Shown here piece after piece: positions 46,533 to 57,682 of a stretch of 64,000 nt of DNA. Numbering within the stretch: the first letter of the stretch is position 1; each line of letters opens with the position of its first letter. Source of the stretch: Eucalyptus grandis. Lineage: Eukaryota > Streptophyta > Magnoliopsida > Myrtales > Myrtaceae. The notes under the pieces are model-generated. The model ran no database searches. It worked only from the letters and a program-made list of their open reading frames with translations, and had not been told where the DNA came from. A program made the translations under genes and the position numbers. Location of the stretch: contig NC_052616.1 in the NCBI RefSeq assembly GCF_016545825.1, forward strand, positions 1,550,001-1,614,000, read 5' to 3'.

Positions 46533-49098
46533 GTAATGCTCGAGTTGGAATACTGTATGTAGGTGCTCGAATCGAACAGGAATCTCGACATCGCTTTGGA
46601 AATAAATTTAGTACCTCTTTGATGTGGTTGTTGCCCCATTCTACTGCAAACTTGATGTCTCTACACTTGTTGTTGAGCCTAACGGGCCAGTAGTGCTCCA
46701 TTGGGATCATCCTCTTAGGAAGAAATCGTGATAAACCGGCTCTATCAACAGAGTCGTCGAATCACACGCCAGAATGTACTTGTCGCTCACAGACCATGCC
46801 TTCCCTTCCACGAAGATCTTGTACCTTGAAAATGAATGGAAGTAAGAGGAACTTGCTAATCAGATTGTATAATCACAGGACATATATAGAGGATCACGAG
46901 AATCGCCAGGAGTTGCACTGCTCAATTACCTGTGGATGCACTGATCTTCCAATCTCGACTCCTTGAATCCTTTCCTAGATTCAGCAGCCCAATTCTGAGA
47001 GTACGAAAAATAATCACAGAATCCATCTGTCAGTTACTATCTTTCTTTTCTTAATTGTTGGAGAGATAGATCATAAAATGGTCCGCGCAGCTCATCTGAC
47101 GATGAGTGAAAAAATTAGTACATTTCCGGAACTGATACCGTACCAAAATCTAGGAATATCACAAGCCAATGACCACTCAACAGGAACTACACATTCTTAA
47201 GTGAGAATAGTTCAGCACCACCTCATGATTTGGACTTGAGTTTGATCAACTTGGCGACGAGCTTGATGGACAAGGTCGAATTACCTGGACATATAGACGA
47301 GCATTCCAGTTATGTTCTTCAGTGGCGTTGCACGTCATCAGGTCTTGCCTATTTGCCGACACGCCCGGGTTGCCTTTCCAGTACGCATAAGGTATCCTAT
47401 CTTTCCATTCGATTTCCTTTGCCTTCTCTTTGATGACCTGGTATGTATTTGTCCATGTCCTTATATTGACCTCGTGCCTATAAAATACAGATGAGAACTA
47501 CGATGCACATGATCGCTTTCAATCCCAAGATGAGAACTACAATGCACATGATTATCTTTGAGAAAAAAAATATATCATCGCTGCGTTAACCACTAAGAAG
47601 AATAAGATATTACCATCCCCAGAATGACCAGTCAGGAATAATATATCCAACGACGTCTCGTTCCCGCAGTAGTGGAAAAGCGGTGGGGGCGACCCAGCAT
47701 TTGGTCCTTGGTAGTGACTTTTCATGATCACCGGCCTGTCGTTGCAATAGAACATGAGGTCCAAATCCGGCACTTTCCCGGGATACAACCTCAGGAGCTG
47801 CAAAATCCCCCAAATGGTGCCCACATCCCTTGTCTGAAAGGGCCTCTTGTAGTGCTCTATATAAGCCTTGCCATTCTTAATCACAAGCCTGAAGTGGGCG
47901 ATGTTTTGGTTCTCTCCATCATCTCTCTCGTGATCCCCAAGCTCTTCCAGGGCCGTAGATCCTCATGAATCCACCGAAGTACTCAGGGCATGCCACGGCA
48001 TATGATTCCTCAGGCTCATGTTTCGTCGGGTAGTTCGTCAGGCAAGTCTGGGGCACGGTTGATGAATTGGTGCAGTTGAGAGGGAATTCCATCTTCTGAG
48101 GTGGCTCTCCCTGGCCTCCCTTAGCTGTAATCATTTGCCTCGAGGAAACTCCTGGAAATACAAACTGAGAGTGCACACACACAGTGGAAAGAGTAAGTTC
48201 CAATATCTTGTAATGGTGCAAATACATCAAATCTTTCGGCATCGCAGTCTGTTGGGCTAACAGGTCCTGAGGTTCAATTGACAGGTCTAAATCTACTGCG
48301 GAACATGAAACCATTAGAGCTGGCCAACAGAACTCTGAAGGAAAAAAATGAAAGACTGTTCAAATTGAGTAGAATCTCGATTACATCTTCCGTTTTTCCC
48401 AAATGGGCGGGTTTGAGTTGAATCTATGGATTCAAATACATCACAGTTCACAGGCACGAAAGCATAATTAAACTGCGCTCATCGTATCTTCATTCTATGG
48501 CGAAATGCCGGATCAAGCATAACCCATTTTCCTAGAGAGTCCGAATATCAGGACGGTTCAGTAAGCAATAAATTAGATGAAAGCAGAGTCTCTGTCTACA
48601 CAAAGTCCAAAAGCTGCGGTTTCCCTGAACCAGGCGTGGACGCCATAGGAGTCCAACTTGCTGTCCCTGGTTTTCTCAGGTATGTATTGCAGCCTTCAAC
48701 ACAAGAAAATAAACAAAGATAATTGCACGAACTGAGCCCAGAAAGAGAGGTGCAAAGAGTGTAATAACTTCAAACGAGGGCTCTCATCATTCGAATTCGT
48801 CATCTTGATCAGCCAAGATCTCCGTCTGAGTATTATATCGGGTCATGACTCACATCGAAAGAAACTCCTAAGCCACAAGGACAGACTCGTTACTGTCAAA
48901 GACCAGAAAGTTGAGAAAGGCTCACAATGTCCAGCCAAGAGACGACGCTCCCACAGAGATGATCACAATAAAGGAAGCGAAAACAGCGGCCGGAGTCCAC
49001 GACTTCAGGGGACGGCTAGTACTTGACAAACTGTGCGGTCGAACCTCGTGCGACCCTGGGCCAATCTTGCGATGGAACCTTTCTTCTTCATCTTCCAT
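46533..49098 (-). pseudogene. GT90 copy C', truncated and frameshifted duplicate of copy C
   Basis: Exon remnants on the complement: 48926-49098, 47614-48164, 47285-47477, 46930-46994 and 46615-46824, each matching copy C. Exon 6, with the last fifth of the protein, is missing because the sequence ends at the LTR remnant at 46532. Compared with C there is a one-base loss in exon 1 (near 48960), three in exon 2 (near 47637, 47905 and 47975) and one in exon 5 (near 46711). Exons 3 and 4 keep full length and splice sites. The truncation alone makes it a pseudogene; the single-base losses fit relaxed constraint or unpolished sequence. Confidence 0.88.
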
Positions 49099-50549
49099 TG
49101 ATCTCGTGAACCAGAAAGGCTAGGAATCAAGGCTAGCAGATGCTACAACTTCTTCTTCTTCTCCTTCTTTCCTGTGTTGTTGAGGGAGATGGATTGATGA
49201 AACTACTGCAAAGTCAGATCTCCCTTTTTTTTTTTTTTTTTTTTTGCTTCCCTAACGTTGCTGTGCACTCCTTGGCTTGTGATTTACATGAACAAAGCTC
49301 GGATGAAATTGAGTCCTGGCATCATTTTGCTTATCTTTCGTTTACCAGCAAAGAGCAAGAACGTAGATTTGATTTTTGTAATCTGGGGTGATCTGATTTC
49401 GTGCCAAAAACAATCTTCTTTTTTATTTTATCTGGCTCTTGTTTTGATTAAAGAAAAACTCTCCGTTAAGTAAGGTTTGTCACATGATAGGAGTCCAATT
49501 TCTTGGCGATGCACTTGCAAAAAGGAGGCCTGGAGGCTTGAAGACTAAGTGATTGGAATTTGACTTCCTAACTTGTAATTATTTGCTTATTAGTTTATAC
49601 ATTTGCATTTGAAGTAATATTATCTATGACTTGATTCTTTTTTCTTTTTTTGGTCATTTATATTTTGACCCATTTGAATAATAAATTTGATGCTATTGCT
49701 TTAATACCTAATTGTGCTATTGCTTCATTACCTAATTTTGATGAAACTAGGCTTTATTGGATCATGATTAATATCGCCAAAAATCTCAACTCCGTGCATC
49801 CGCGCCATATTTACCCCCAACCTAATTTTCATGTCACGAAAAAATTTCAAATCGGTACACCTGTGCCATATTTATCTCAAGAGCAATCTTCGCACCACAA
49901 AAAATCACAAAAAAAATCACAAACTGATTCATCTGTGTCACGTTTACCTGCAAAAAAATCTTAGCTATACCCATATTTGTGAAGACGCTGCCTAAATCTT
50001 GGAGATAAGAAATTAGAGATCAGTGAGACTCCTTTCCAAGTCTGGATCCTCTGCACCTCTTAACTTTTAACAAACCACGATCTTCCCTTCGTCCTAATTA
50101 TAGACACAATCATTTATCAGAAAATGGATATACACCTATGGTTTTCGAGTACGAGGCCGTTCGCGTGGTTATGTTCTATTGGATGGACACTCGGTTCATA
50201 TTTTTGATAGCAATTGAGAAACTCTGCAATTAAGTGTTAATCTTCTCCATTGATGTTAGGGTAAATACGTTATGGGTTAAGCATTAGGAATTTTTTTTGG
50301 GCATGAAAAATAATTTGGTGGTAAATGTGATACAAAATATCAATTTGGGATTTTTGGTAGTTTAAGCCTCAATGAATTATTCAAAGAGAGTCGACCTCGC
50401 TCATAGAAGCATAGAAATCTATCTATCTACAACCGCACATGGAATTAAACTTGGTGATTTTGAAATGGTTGAATGCTCTCCTACGGTTCTAGATAAATTG
50501 TACCTAATTTCTAGGGATGCAGCGTTTGGATTTTTATCAAAAGTTTAAG
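49099..50549. other. Spacer upstream of C', duplicate of 31287-32689
   Basis: Non-coding, aligned with unit 1. Differences include a longer T-run near 49225-49245 and an added short duplication near 49690-49740 (CCTAATTTTGATG-flanked). No gene. Confidence 0.55.
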
Positions 50550-51860
50550 GAAAAATTTCAAATAAGCGCCTAAAATAAATACTCTAATTTTTTCAAATAA
50601 TGACTTAAAGTGAATTTTATTTTAAATAAGGATCTGAAGTAGTTTTATTAGTCTCAAAAATGGCCTAACTCACTAGCTAATAAGGGCATTTTCGTCCTTT
50701 TTTTAATTTTTTTCCTTTTTTTCTTTTTCTATATTAGAGGGAAAAAATAGAAAATGGAAGGGGAAGGGAAAATGGTAGGGGCTCAACAAGCCCTTCCCGG
50801 CAATGGTAGGGCGGCAGTAACGAGGGCTAAGCCCTCACTTTAGAAGTGAGCATGGTCCGAGTTGGGCCAGTCCATCCCCTAATCTTAGGACCAACCCATA
50901 CAATTTCAATCCTCCATTTTTGGAATCGAGGACCAATCCTATTGAACTTGGGATTAATGACCGAACTGACCCAATGGGTTCAGTTTGATTTCAAGATTAA
51001 CGCAGGACCGACCGATAAGTTTTTTTATTTCATTTTTTGTACTCCCTAAAAAGACAAATCTATCATTTCAAATTACATATCCATTAACCATACATCATTG
51101 TGTAATCAAACTATAAATATCAATACATATTCAACAAATTTAACATAAGGCAACAATAGAAATTCCATACTTGTTAAAACAATTAAGACCATTTATAGAG
51201 ATTTGAGACAAGATGGGAAGTTGAGCGACAAGTGACAAAATTGAGAAGGGTGAGTGTCAAGTGGCGAGCAAGGAAGTTATTTCTTTCGATTTTAGCAAAT
51301 TGAAAACTAAAAGAACAAAAAAGATAGAAGAGAATGAGTACTGGAGGAGAATGTTGTAAGGAGCTATTTAATACTATTTACGCCATTTTAGATGTTGTGA
51401 GAAGACATTTAATGCTGGTGACATCATTTGACTTAGGGTTTTATAAAAAAATATTTTAGATATATTATATATAATATATATAGTCGGTGTTGGTCCAAGT
51501 TAGACTAACCCTAAACTCTCAAAACTGATTATCAACTTGCACTGTACTTGTCTAGAAATCCCATGACCAAAGACCAACCCAGTCCTCCGGAGAACTGGAT
51601 TAGGACCAACAAGGTTGGATTGGTTCAGGGTTGATCCAAAGTTAACCCTAAACTAATGCTCACCCATATGTCACTTGATTTCCTTCCTTTTTATTATTTT
51701 AAAAATTTTAAAAATTAATGTATTTAAATAATATTTAAATTTAAATTATATTGGACAGAAATACCCTTAATTAATGGAAATATTTAGCTGGCCGACGAGT
51801 CAAAGTCATTATTTAAAAAATAAAAGCACTTAAAATCTTTATTAGGATTTTTTCTAAAAT
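50550..51860. mobile_element. Long non-coding element with inverted-repeat ends, in unit 2
   Basis: Duplicate of the element at 32690-34115, somewhat shorter through internal deletions (including the TA-rich part near 51450). It was present before the block duplication. No coding domain. Confidence 0.5.
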
Positions 51861-52822
51861 TTAATTGGTAGAAAACAAAATGGGCCTGCATATGAAGTTT
51901 GATCTATATAGGTTAGTTGCTAAGGTATAATCATAAAGTTGCTTTTATTGCAACACAAGTCAGTACCTAAATTTCGTACTTCCCATCCTTTAAAGGTAAA
52001 TTGTACAAGTGTCAATATCACTAGAGCATTAAATGCTACCGCTGTCACTACTGCCGTTACTCATAAGTGCTAGGCGCCACCCTTAAAAATACCTTTATTC
52101 ATCCGCGATCGATCTGTACTCTCAAGCCATTTTCTTTGCAACCAATTTGCATGCCAATTTTTATACCATGTTGGACTCGTTGGTGTACCAACAATAGACT
52201 AATCGCATCCAACAGCGATTGGCCACGATTGCCACCATCATGTACACCCACCTCCGATCTTGGTCAACCTTGTGCCGTGTATCTTTACTAGAAAAAAAAA
52301 ATCCATGCAACAAATGATGAAATAGGTAGACATCCGATTGCTCTCATGCAAATATCTACTTGAATAAAATTTCATATGGAAAACATGTGATTTTCAGGAT
52401 TTCAAAGTACAATAAGATAAGAAAGCCGTTGAATTCATGAGAGATGAATGTGACCATATAGGTGGGAAATTTGGAATGAACCCTACCATACCACGAAGAG
52501 TAAGAATTCCTTGAGCGTGGGCCAAGTTCATCGCACGAATGGGCTCGAGGTCTAATTTTTTAGAAAATGATTCTGTACTTTTTGCACGAACTATTCACAA
52601 AGTGGAGCCCTATTCATCCGCGCCTGTGGCCATCATGCACAGGCTAACCGACAAGGAAGTGGCTTCTAAAGGTACGCCTAAAGAGAGATTCCACTTACAA
52701 AATGTCTGCTTTAATGTAGCTGCTCGCTTCTGTGTTCTCATCGTTTCTAAGGTATAAGTGGACTGACAGTGGAAACTAACGTGTCCAACTTTCGTACTCT
52801 AATGATGAAATATCCGCGACCA
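51861..52822. other. Spacer downstream of D', duplicate of 34116-35082
   Basis: Non-coding. It lacks the poly-A micro-insertion found in unit 1 and so preserves the empty site near 51955-51975. The 3' untranslated region of D' should lie near 52650-52822. Confidence 0.5.
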
Positions 52823-54916
52823 TCAAGAGGACGTGCGCCTATTGAAATCTCTCCAGTACCGAGCTTCTTCCATCTCCACTCGCCTGGTCACCTTCTCTTT
52901 TCTTTCCTGGAGAGCTTTGAGCTCGTCGGGTTTGTAAGGGGGCGGCAACGAGCACGGCGGCACATCGCTAGGGGACATCACCATGGAATCGTCCATGAAC
53001 TTCCTGATCGAGCCGCCGAACGGGCAGGCCATCGCTTCCGAGCACATCTCAACCGCCCCCCGAGGCACCTTCGTCTTGAACTTCAGGAGCTTCGCGTACT
53101 CGCTGAGCAGGTGGAACATGTAGTCGTACACGTACTTCATCTTCACGCTCTCGGCGACGTACCTCCGTCCGTTCTCTCCGATGGCCTCCGCCTGTGCAGG
53201 GTGCTCGTTTCCCCATTCCACGGCGTACTTGATGTCCCTGCACTTGTTATGGGGCCTAATGGGCCAGTAATGGTCCAAAGGGATCAGCCCTCTTGAGTAG
53301 ATATCATAGTAGTCCGGCTTTACCCGCAATGTCATGGCATCGCATGCTAGAACATACTTCTGACTAACCGACCAAGCGATTCCTTCAATGTAGATATTAT
53401 ACCTGCTCCATGTTTATAGTTCATGCAAGCATATTCAGTTCATGACTAGGCCATGCGACGCGATCTGGAACACCGACTTCACCGACAACTCATTTACAAA
53501 GAGAATGGGAGGGGAATTGTAGACCAACGAAACGGGAAATTGTTACTGGCTTACCTGTGAGTGCATTGATCTTCTAGATTCGAATGCTTAAATCTTTCCG
53601 CTCTTTCGCGACCCCAGTCCTGGAAAAGGCATCAAGTTTCACATTTTAGTGTCATAACTTTAGTGTCCGATCCAAGTAACAATAGGTAGCACCGACCAAA
53701 TTGAATAAGGATCAGTTATCGTCAATGTTTCATTGTACCTGGTTATACACGCGAGCTTTCCAATCGATTTCTTTGCTGTCATTGCACTTGAGGAGTTCAC
53801 CCCTGCCTCGAGAAGTAGTTGGGTTGCCTTTCCAGTAAGCATAGGGCTCTCTATCCTTCCATGGCATCATCTCTGCCTTCTCTTTTATGGCTGATAATGT
53901 GCTTTCCCATGGCTTTATGTTCACCTCAGGCCTACCACATAAAACGTGCTTGAATGAGACCCTTCCCACTTTGTACATGATGCTTTTCCGTAAGAGAGGA
54001 TTAAAAGATGCAAAAAGGTTGCTCAGTGGAACTGCTTTCGCAAATTCCCTACGAACTATACAGGGACCCGATCATCTTTGGCTGAACAGTTGAGAATGAA
54101 CCGAATTGGTGCGGTGGGTTGAATGCATCGAGCGAAATCATGCATTTAGAGCTTATTATGCTGCACTTATCCACCGAATCTGCTAGGACACGGGCTAAAC
54201 CTAGCTCGAACAGCCGACCGTTTAGCTAGTAAAAAAATGCTCTCGCTTCTTAGCACTATGACAAAAAATTAAAGAAGATGCAACGCTAAAGGAGCGAGTT
54301 ATTACCAACCCCAGAAGGACCAATCAGGGAACGGAATGTCAAACGCCGTGTGGTGTCCACAGTAATGAAATAATGGCGGGATCTTGGTGCCTTTCGAGCC
54401 CTTGTAATCTTCCTTCTTGATCACCAGTCGGTCTCCGCTTTGGAACATCAGTTCCAAATCCGGCAACTTACCAGGATACAACCTCGCGAGCTGCGCGATC
54501 CCCCAGAATGTGAACTCTTCTCTCGTTTGGTATGCAGGCCTGAACTTGTCCAGATAGACTTTCCCCTTGTGAACCACGATCCTAAAATGCGCAGTCCTCT
54601 TAATGCCCTCCAACATCTCTCTCGTGATTCCCACGGCCTTCCAAGGCCGGAGATCCTCGTGGATCCACCGGAAGTACTCGGGACATACCTCGGCGTCTAT
54701 ATTCTTGGTCTCGTGTTTCAAGGGATAATCCAAGGGGCATTTTTGCTTCGTGGTTGCATTCGGGCACTTGATCGGGAACTCTTTTTTCGCAGGCTCAGGT
54801 GGAAACTCGGTTTTCGGAGACTCGGGAGGAAACTCGGTTTTCTTCAGAGATAATTGCGCAGAGCTTTCGTTGGCGGTAGTCTTGAAAATTGAAGCGCCTG
54901 GAAAAGTAAAAGTAGG
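52823..54916 (-). CDS. GT90 O-glucosyltransferase, copy D', exons 2-5 only in window
   Basis: Complement exons: 54306-54916 (611 bp), 53739-53931 (193), 53555-53619 (65) and 52823-53402 (580), all in frame with GT-AG sites and the same fused exon 5 as D (EWGNEHPAQAEAIGE). Domain blocks are as in D: VCPEYFRWIHEDLRPW, LYPGKLPDLELMF, PDWSFWGW, AYWKGNPTTS, RGLIPLDHYWPIR. Differences from D: one five-residue repeat unit fewer in the proline/glutamate segment, K for N before CPNATTKQ, and a shorter C-terminus (ends FNRRTSS). Intron 1 keeps the D sequence to 55161 and is then entered by a Copia element. Exon 1 with the membrane anchor is not in the window and may lie beyond the insertion. Coding potential looks preserved, but expression across at least 9 kb of nested elements is uncertain. 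Confidence 0.85.
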
Positions 54917-55161
54917 CTACAAACCACCCAAAAAATAAAAAAGGAGGTTAATTCAAGGATATGGGATTAGCTGATATGTGAGATCTACAAAGTCATGAAG
55001 AATCTCAGTATCTGCGTAACATTAGCAATATCTATGGCTGCCAAAATCAAAACAAACAGATGAAACATGAAAAAAGAAGAAGGAAAATCCGAAATCAATG
55101 TATCGAGAGGGAATGACTGATGTGCAAGGAAACCACACGTTATTTGGTCGTGGGCCATCCA

Positions 55162-55452
55162 TGTTGAAGTAGTTAACTTTCAGTTTTTATGTGTCAATAG
55201 TGGAGTCCTAGTCAATAAGAAGTGGCTTGTTTTTAGGAGTTAGTTTCTACACATGTTCTGGTTAGTGGGGTATGTTAGTGGGTCTTTGTTGTTGTTGTTT
55301 TGTAGCTATTTTCCTGCAAAGTTTGTATGTTCTGCCTATTATATAGACTTTGTTCTGTTGAATATTGTGACGAGAGTTACTCAGCAACTCTCTTGTGTGT
55401 GCAACTCTCTTGTGTGTTTTCTTCTCTGAGTTTATTTGAGTAAATTTCAACA
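55162..55452 (+). repeat. 5' LTR of the outer Copia
   Basis: 291 bp with perfect terminal TGTTGAA...TTCAACA. It is followed at 55454 by TGGTAAGAG, a primer-binding-site-like stretch. The partner LTR is not in the window. Confidence 0.8.
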
Positions 55453-55548
55453 GTGGTAAGAGACACAACAAGAAAAAAAAAGTGTTCAAAAGGAGTCTTG
55501 AGTGATCAAACACGAGAGCGGTAGTGGTTCTTCTTTGCAGCAGCAGTG

Positions 55549-55654
55549 ATGGCCACAGAGAACTTCGTACAGCCTGCTATACCTCGCTTTGATGGTCATT
55601 ATGACCATTAGAGTATGTTGATGGAGAATTTCCTCAAGTCTAAGGAGTATTGGG
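55549..55654 (+). pseudogene. Gag start of the outer Copia, split by the nested element
   Basis: ATG at 55549 opens MATENFVQPAIPRFDGHYDH, the usual N-terminus of a Copia gag family. A TAG follows at 55609-55611, then the frame reads on (SMLMENFLKSKEYW) to the insertion point. The downstream part is at 63547-64000. Confidence 0.8.
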
Positions 55655-56155
55655 TGTTGGAAATTTCCTATAATATGGGCTTACATTAATTAATTGATTT
55701 TCTATTTTAAATAATCGGGTCAATGGATATTCTAATATCTATTAAACCCTAAAGTGATATGATTGAATTGGGTATTGGTATCTATTGTTAACGGGCCTAA
55801 TTGAAAAGCAAAATATAGTGCAATTGTATTTGATCAGCTCATAATGGGAATGGCCCACCGACACGCCTGCTGACAGATTTGCTAAGTCCTCTCTAGCCTA
55901 TAAAAGGGTAGGTTATACCTATCAGTTGCTTTAATCCCATTGAAAGCTGCTATATCGAAATAGGTCATAGAGAGGAAGATCCGGTATTCCAATAGATCCC
56001 TAATTATGAGAGTGATCTAGTTTTCTTCGAGTGAAGCAATGGCTTAAACAGGTATGCTTTAATTCCGTTGTATTTATTGATCTTGGTGTTTTACAATCAT
56101 GTATGGATCCGTTTGTGCTTAATTGATTAATTGTTTATGAGAATAATTTTATACA
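55655..56155 (+). repeat. 5' LTR of the nested Copia
   Basis: 501 bp, starts TGTTGGAAATTTCC and ends TTTTATACA. It has a probable core promoter around the CCTATAAAAGGGTAGG block near 55900, which is also kept in the 3' LTR, consistent with a TATA box and downstream R region. Confidence 0.9.
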
Positions 56156-56157
56156 TG

Positions 56158-56169
56158 TGGTATCAAAGC
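56158..56169 (+). promoter_or_regulatory. Primer binding site, initiator tRNA-Met type
   Basis: TGGTATCAAAGC two bases after the 5' LTR is a one-base variant of TGGTATCAGAGC, the complement of the plant initiator tRNA-Met 3' end used by most Copia elements. Confidence 0.85.
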
Positions 56170-57682
56170 CGATCGTATATGATTGTAGAACCCAAATTTT
56201 TTTTTCTTTATGGACAAATTCGAAATCCTCTTCTTTGAGCCGAATATAGGCATTATTTTTTTGTGTATATGTTTTGCTTCATTAATCCCGTAACCATAGG
56301 GCTTTAGTTCTACACGTCAAGATCTTTCCAACCATATATAATTTTCATAATTTCGTTCAAAATTGAGAGAGAATTTTGAATTTGAAATTCTAGGGTTTAT
56401 GCATGAAAAAGTTCTAGAATTTTCGAATTACTTGCAATTGATTGATGTTGGATGCAAATAGTTGCATGGTATTGTTATATATTTGTTTTAGTATCCTTTT
56501 GTTGTATTAAATTGAGTTTTTAGGGCTTAAATTTAAGAAAACCTAATTTTCGGCCATGGGAGGCTTGGATCCGAAATCTTCAAGCTTGTATGTGGTGGAT
56601 TTGGTTAGTTTTTCTCCATTTAATTAAATCTAGTTAATTTAATTGATGTTATAAGCAAAACCCATGAGGAAATTTCATCAGAAACCATGTTAATTTGTGC
56701 CTTTGGAGCTTCGGGTCGAAACTGGGTCGTGCGACCCGATTTGCAGAAAATTTGGGACCCGGCTGGAGGTTGAAGAAGACCTCCAGCCGGGCCGGGCCAT
56801 CGAATTGGGCTCACGCCCATTAAAATTATAAAAAAAAAGGGGGTCCTGGGCGTAACCCAGAACCATAAACAAATTAAAAGGTTCTGGGCTCACACCCATG
56901 AACCAAAGTAGAGAGGTTCTGGGCGTGAGCCCAGAACCAAAATAAATGGGTTTGGCCCTTCTTCTTTTTAATTCGTGGCCCGCCCGCACAGCTTGGGTGT
57001 GGGCTGGGCGCAGGTAAGGGTCCGCGGGTCAGGCCCTGCGATCCGATTAGGGCTGCTCGCAGGTTCTTGGCCCGCGGGAGTCCGAAATATTAAATTAATA
57101 TTGTAATGATAATAATAATAATAATTAAAAAAAAAAACTTGTAGCAAAAAAATTTGTTTGAAAAGTGCAATATGATCATTGGAAACACATGTTGTAAAGT
57201 GTTTCATATAGTTTGATGAATTTTGGGCATAAATTTTTGAAATTCCATATTCATAAAAATTAATATATACAATTACTCGCCCAAAGGGGGTTATTGTGTA
57301 TATTAATTTGGAAAATAGCATGAAGTTTATTCCCATATTTAAAAGATGGGGATGTATAATTGAAAAATATTTATTTGCCCAAAGGGGATAAATGTTTTGA
57401 AAATTATATGTAATTCCCATCTATGTTGATATTATGGAGATGTATGATTTAAAGGATTTTTCTGCCCAAAATGGATGGATCCTTGACAATTATATGTAAT
57501 TCTCCTGTTGTTGTTTTATAAATTTCATGCTGGGAAAAATAATGGTGCATTATACACTCTACCCAAAGGGGAGTTTATGATGTACTAATTATTTTTGTTG
57601 AGTTGCTTATTGCCCATAATTGATCTTATTGCATTATGTGTGTTAAACAGTTACATTTCTTGTAAATAACAATAATGTCACG
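56170..57682 (+). other. Long leader of the nested Copia with repeated CCCAAAGGGG modules
   Basis: About 1.5 kb without a convincing ORF. Near 56915 GGTTCTGGGC and GCCCAGAACC flank a 4-base loop, a perfect 10-bp hairpin; related GGTTCTGGG copies lie around 56840-56880. The motif CCCAAAGGGG (once CCCAAAATGG) starts at 57280, 57378, 57465 and 57562, a spacing of 87-98 bp, each followed or preceded by similar AT-rich sequence. Confidence 0.6.

Larger units (their letters stand above)
46533..55161. repeat. Segmental duplication, unit 2 (C' and D')
   Basis: Second copy of the block 28490-37515 in the same orientation. The left edge is the junction with an LTR at 46532/46533 and the right edge is the Copia insertion at 55161/55162, so the true right end of the duplication may lie beyond the insertion, outside the window. 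Confidence 0.9.
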
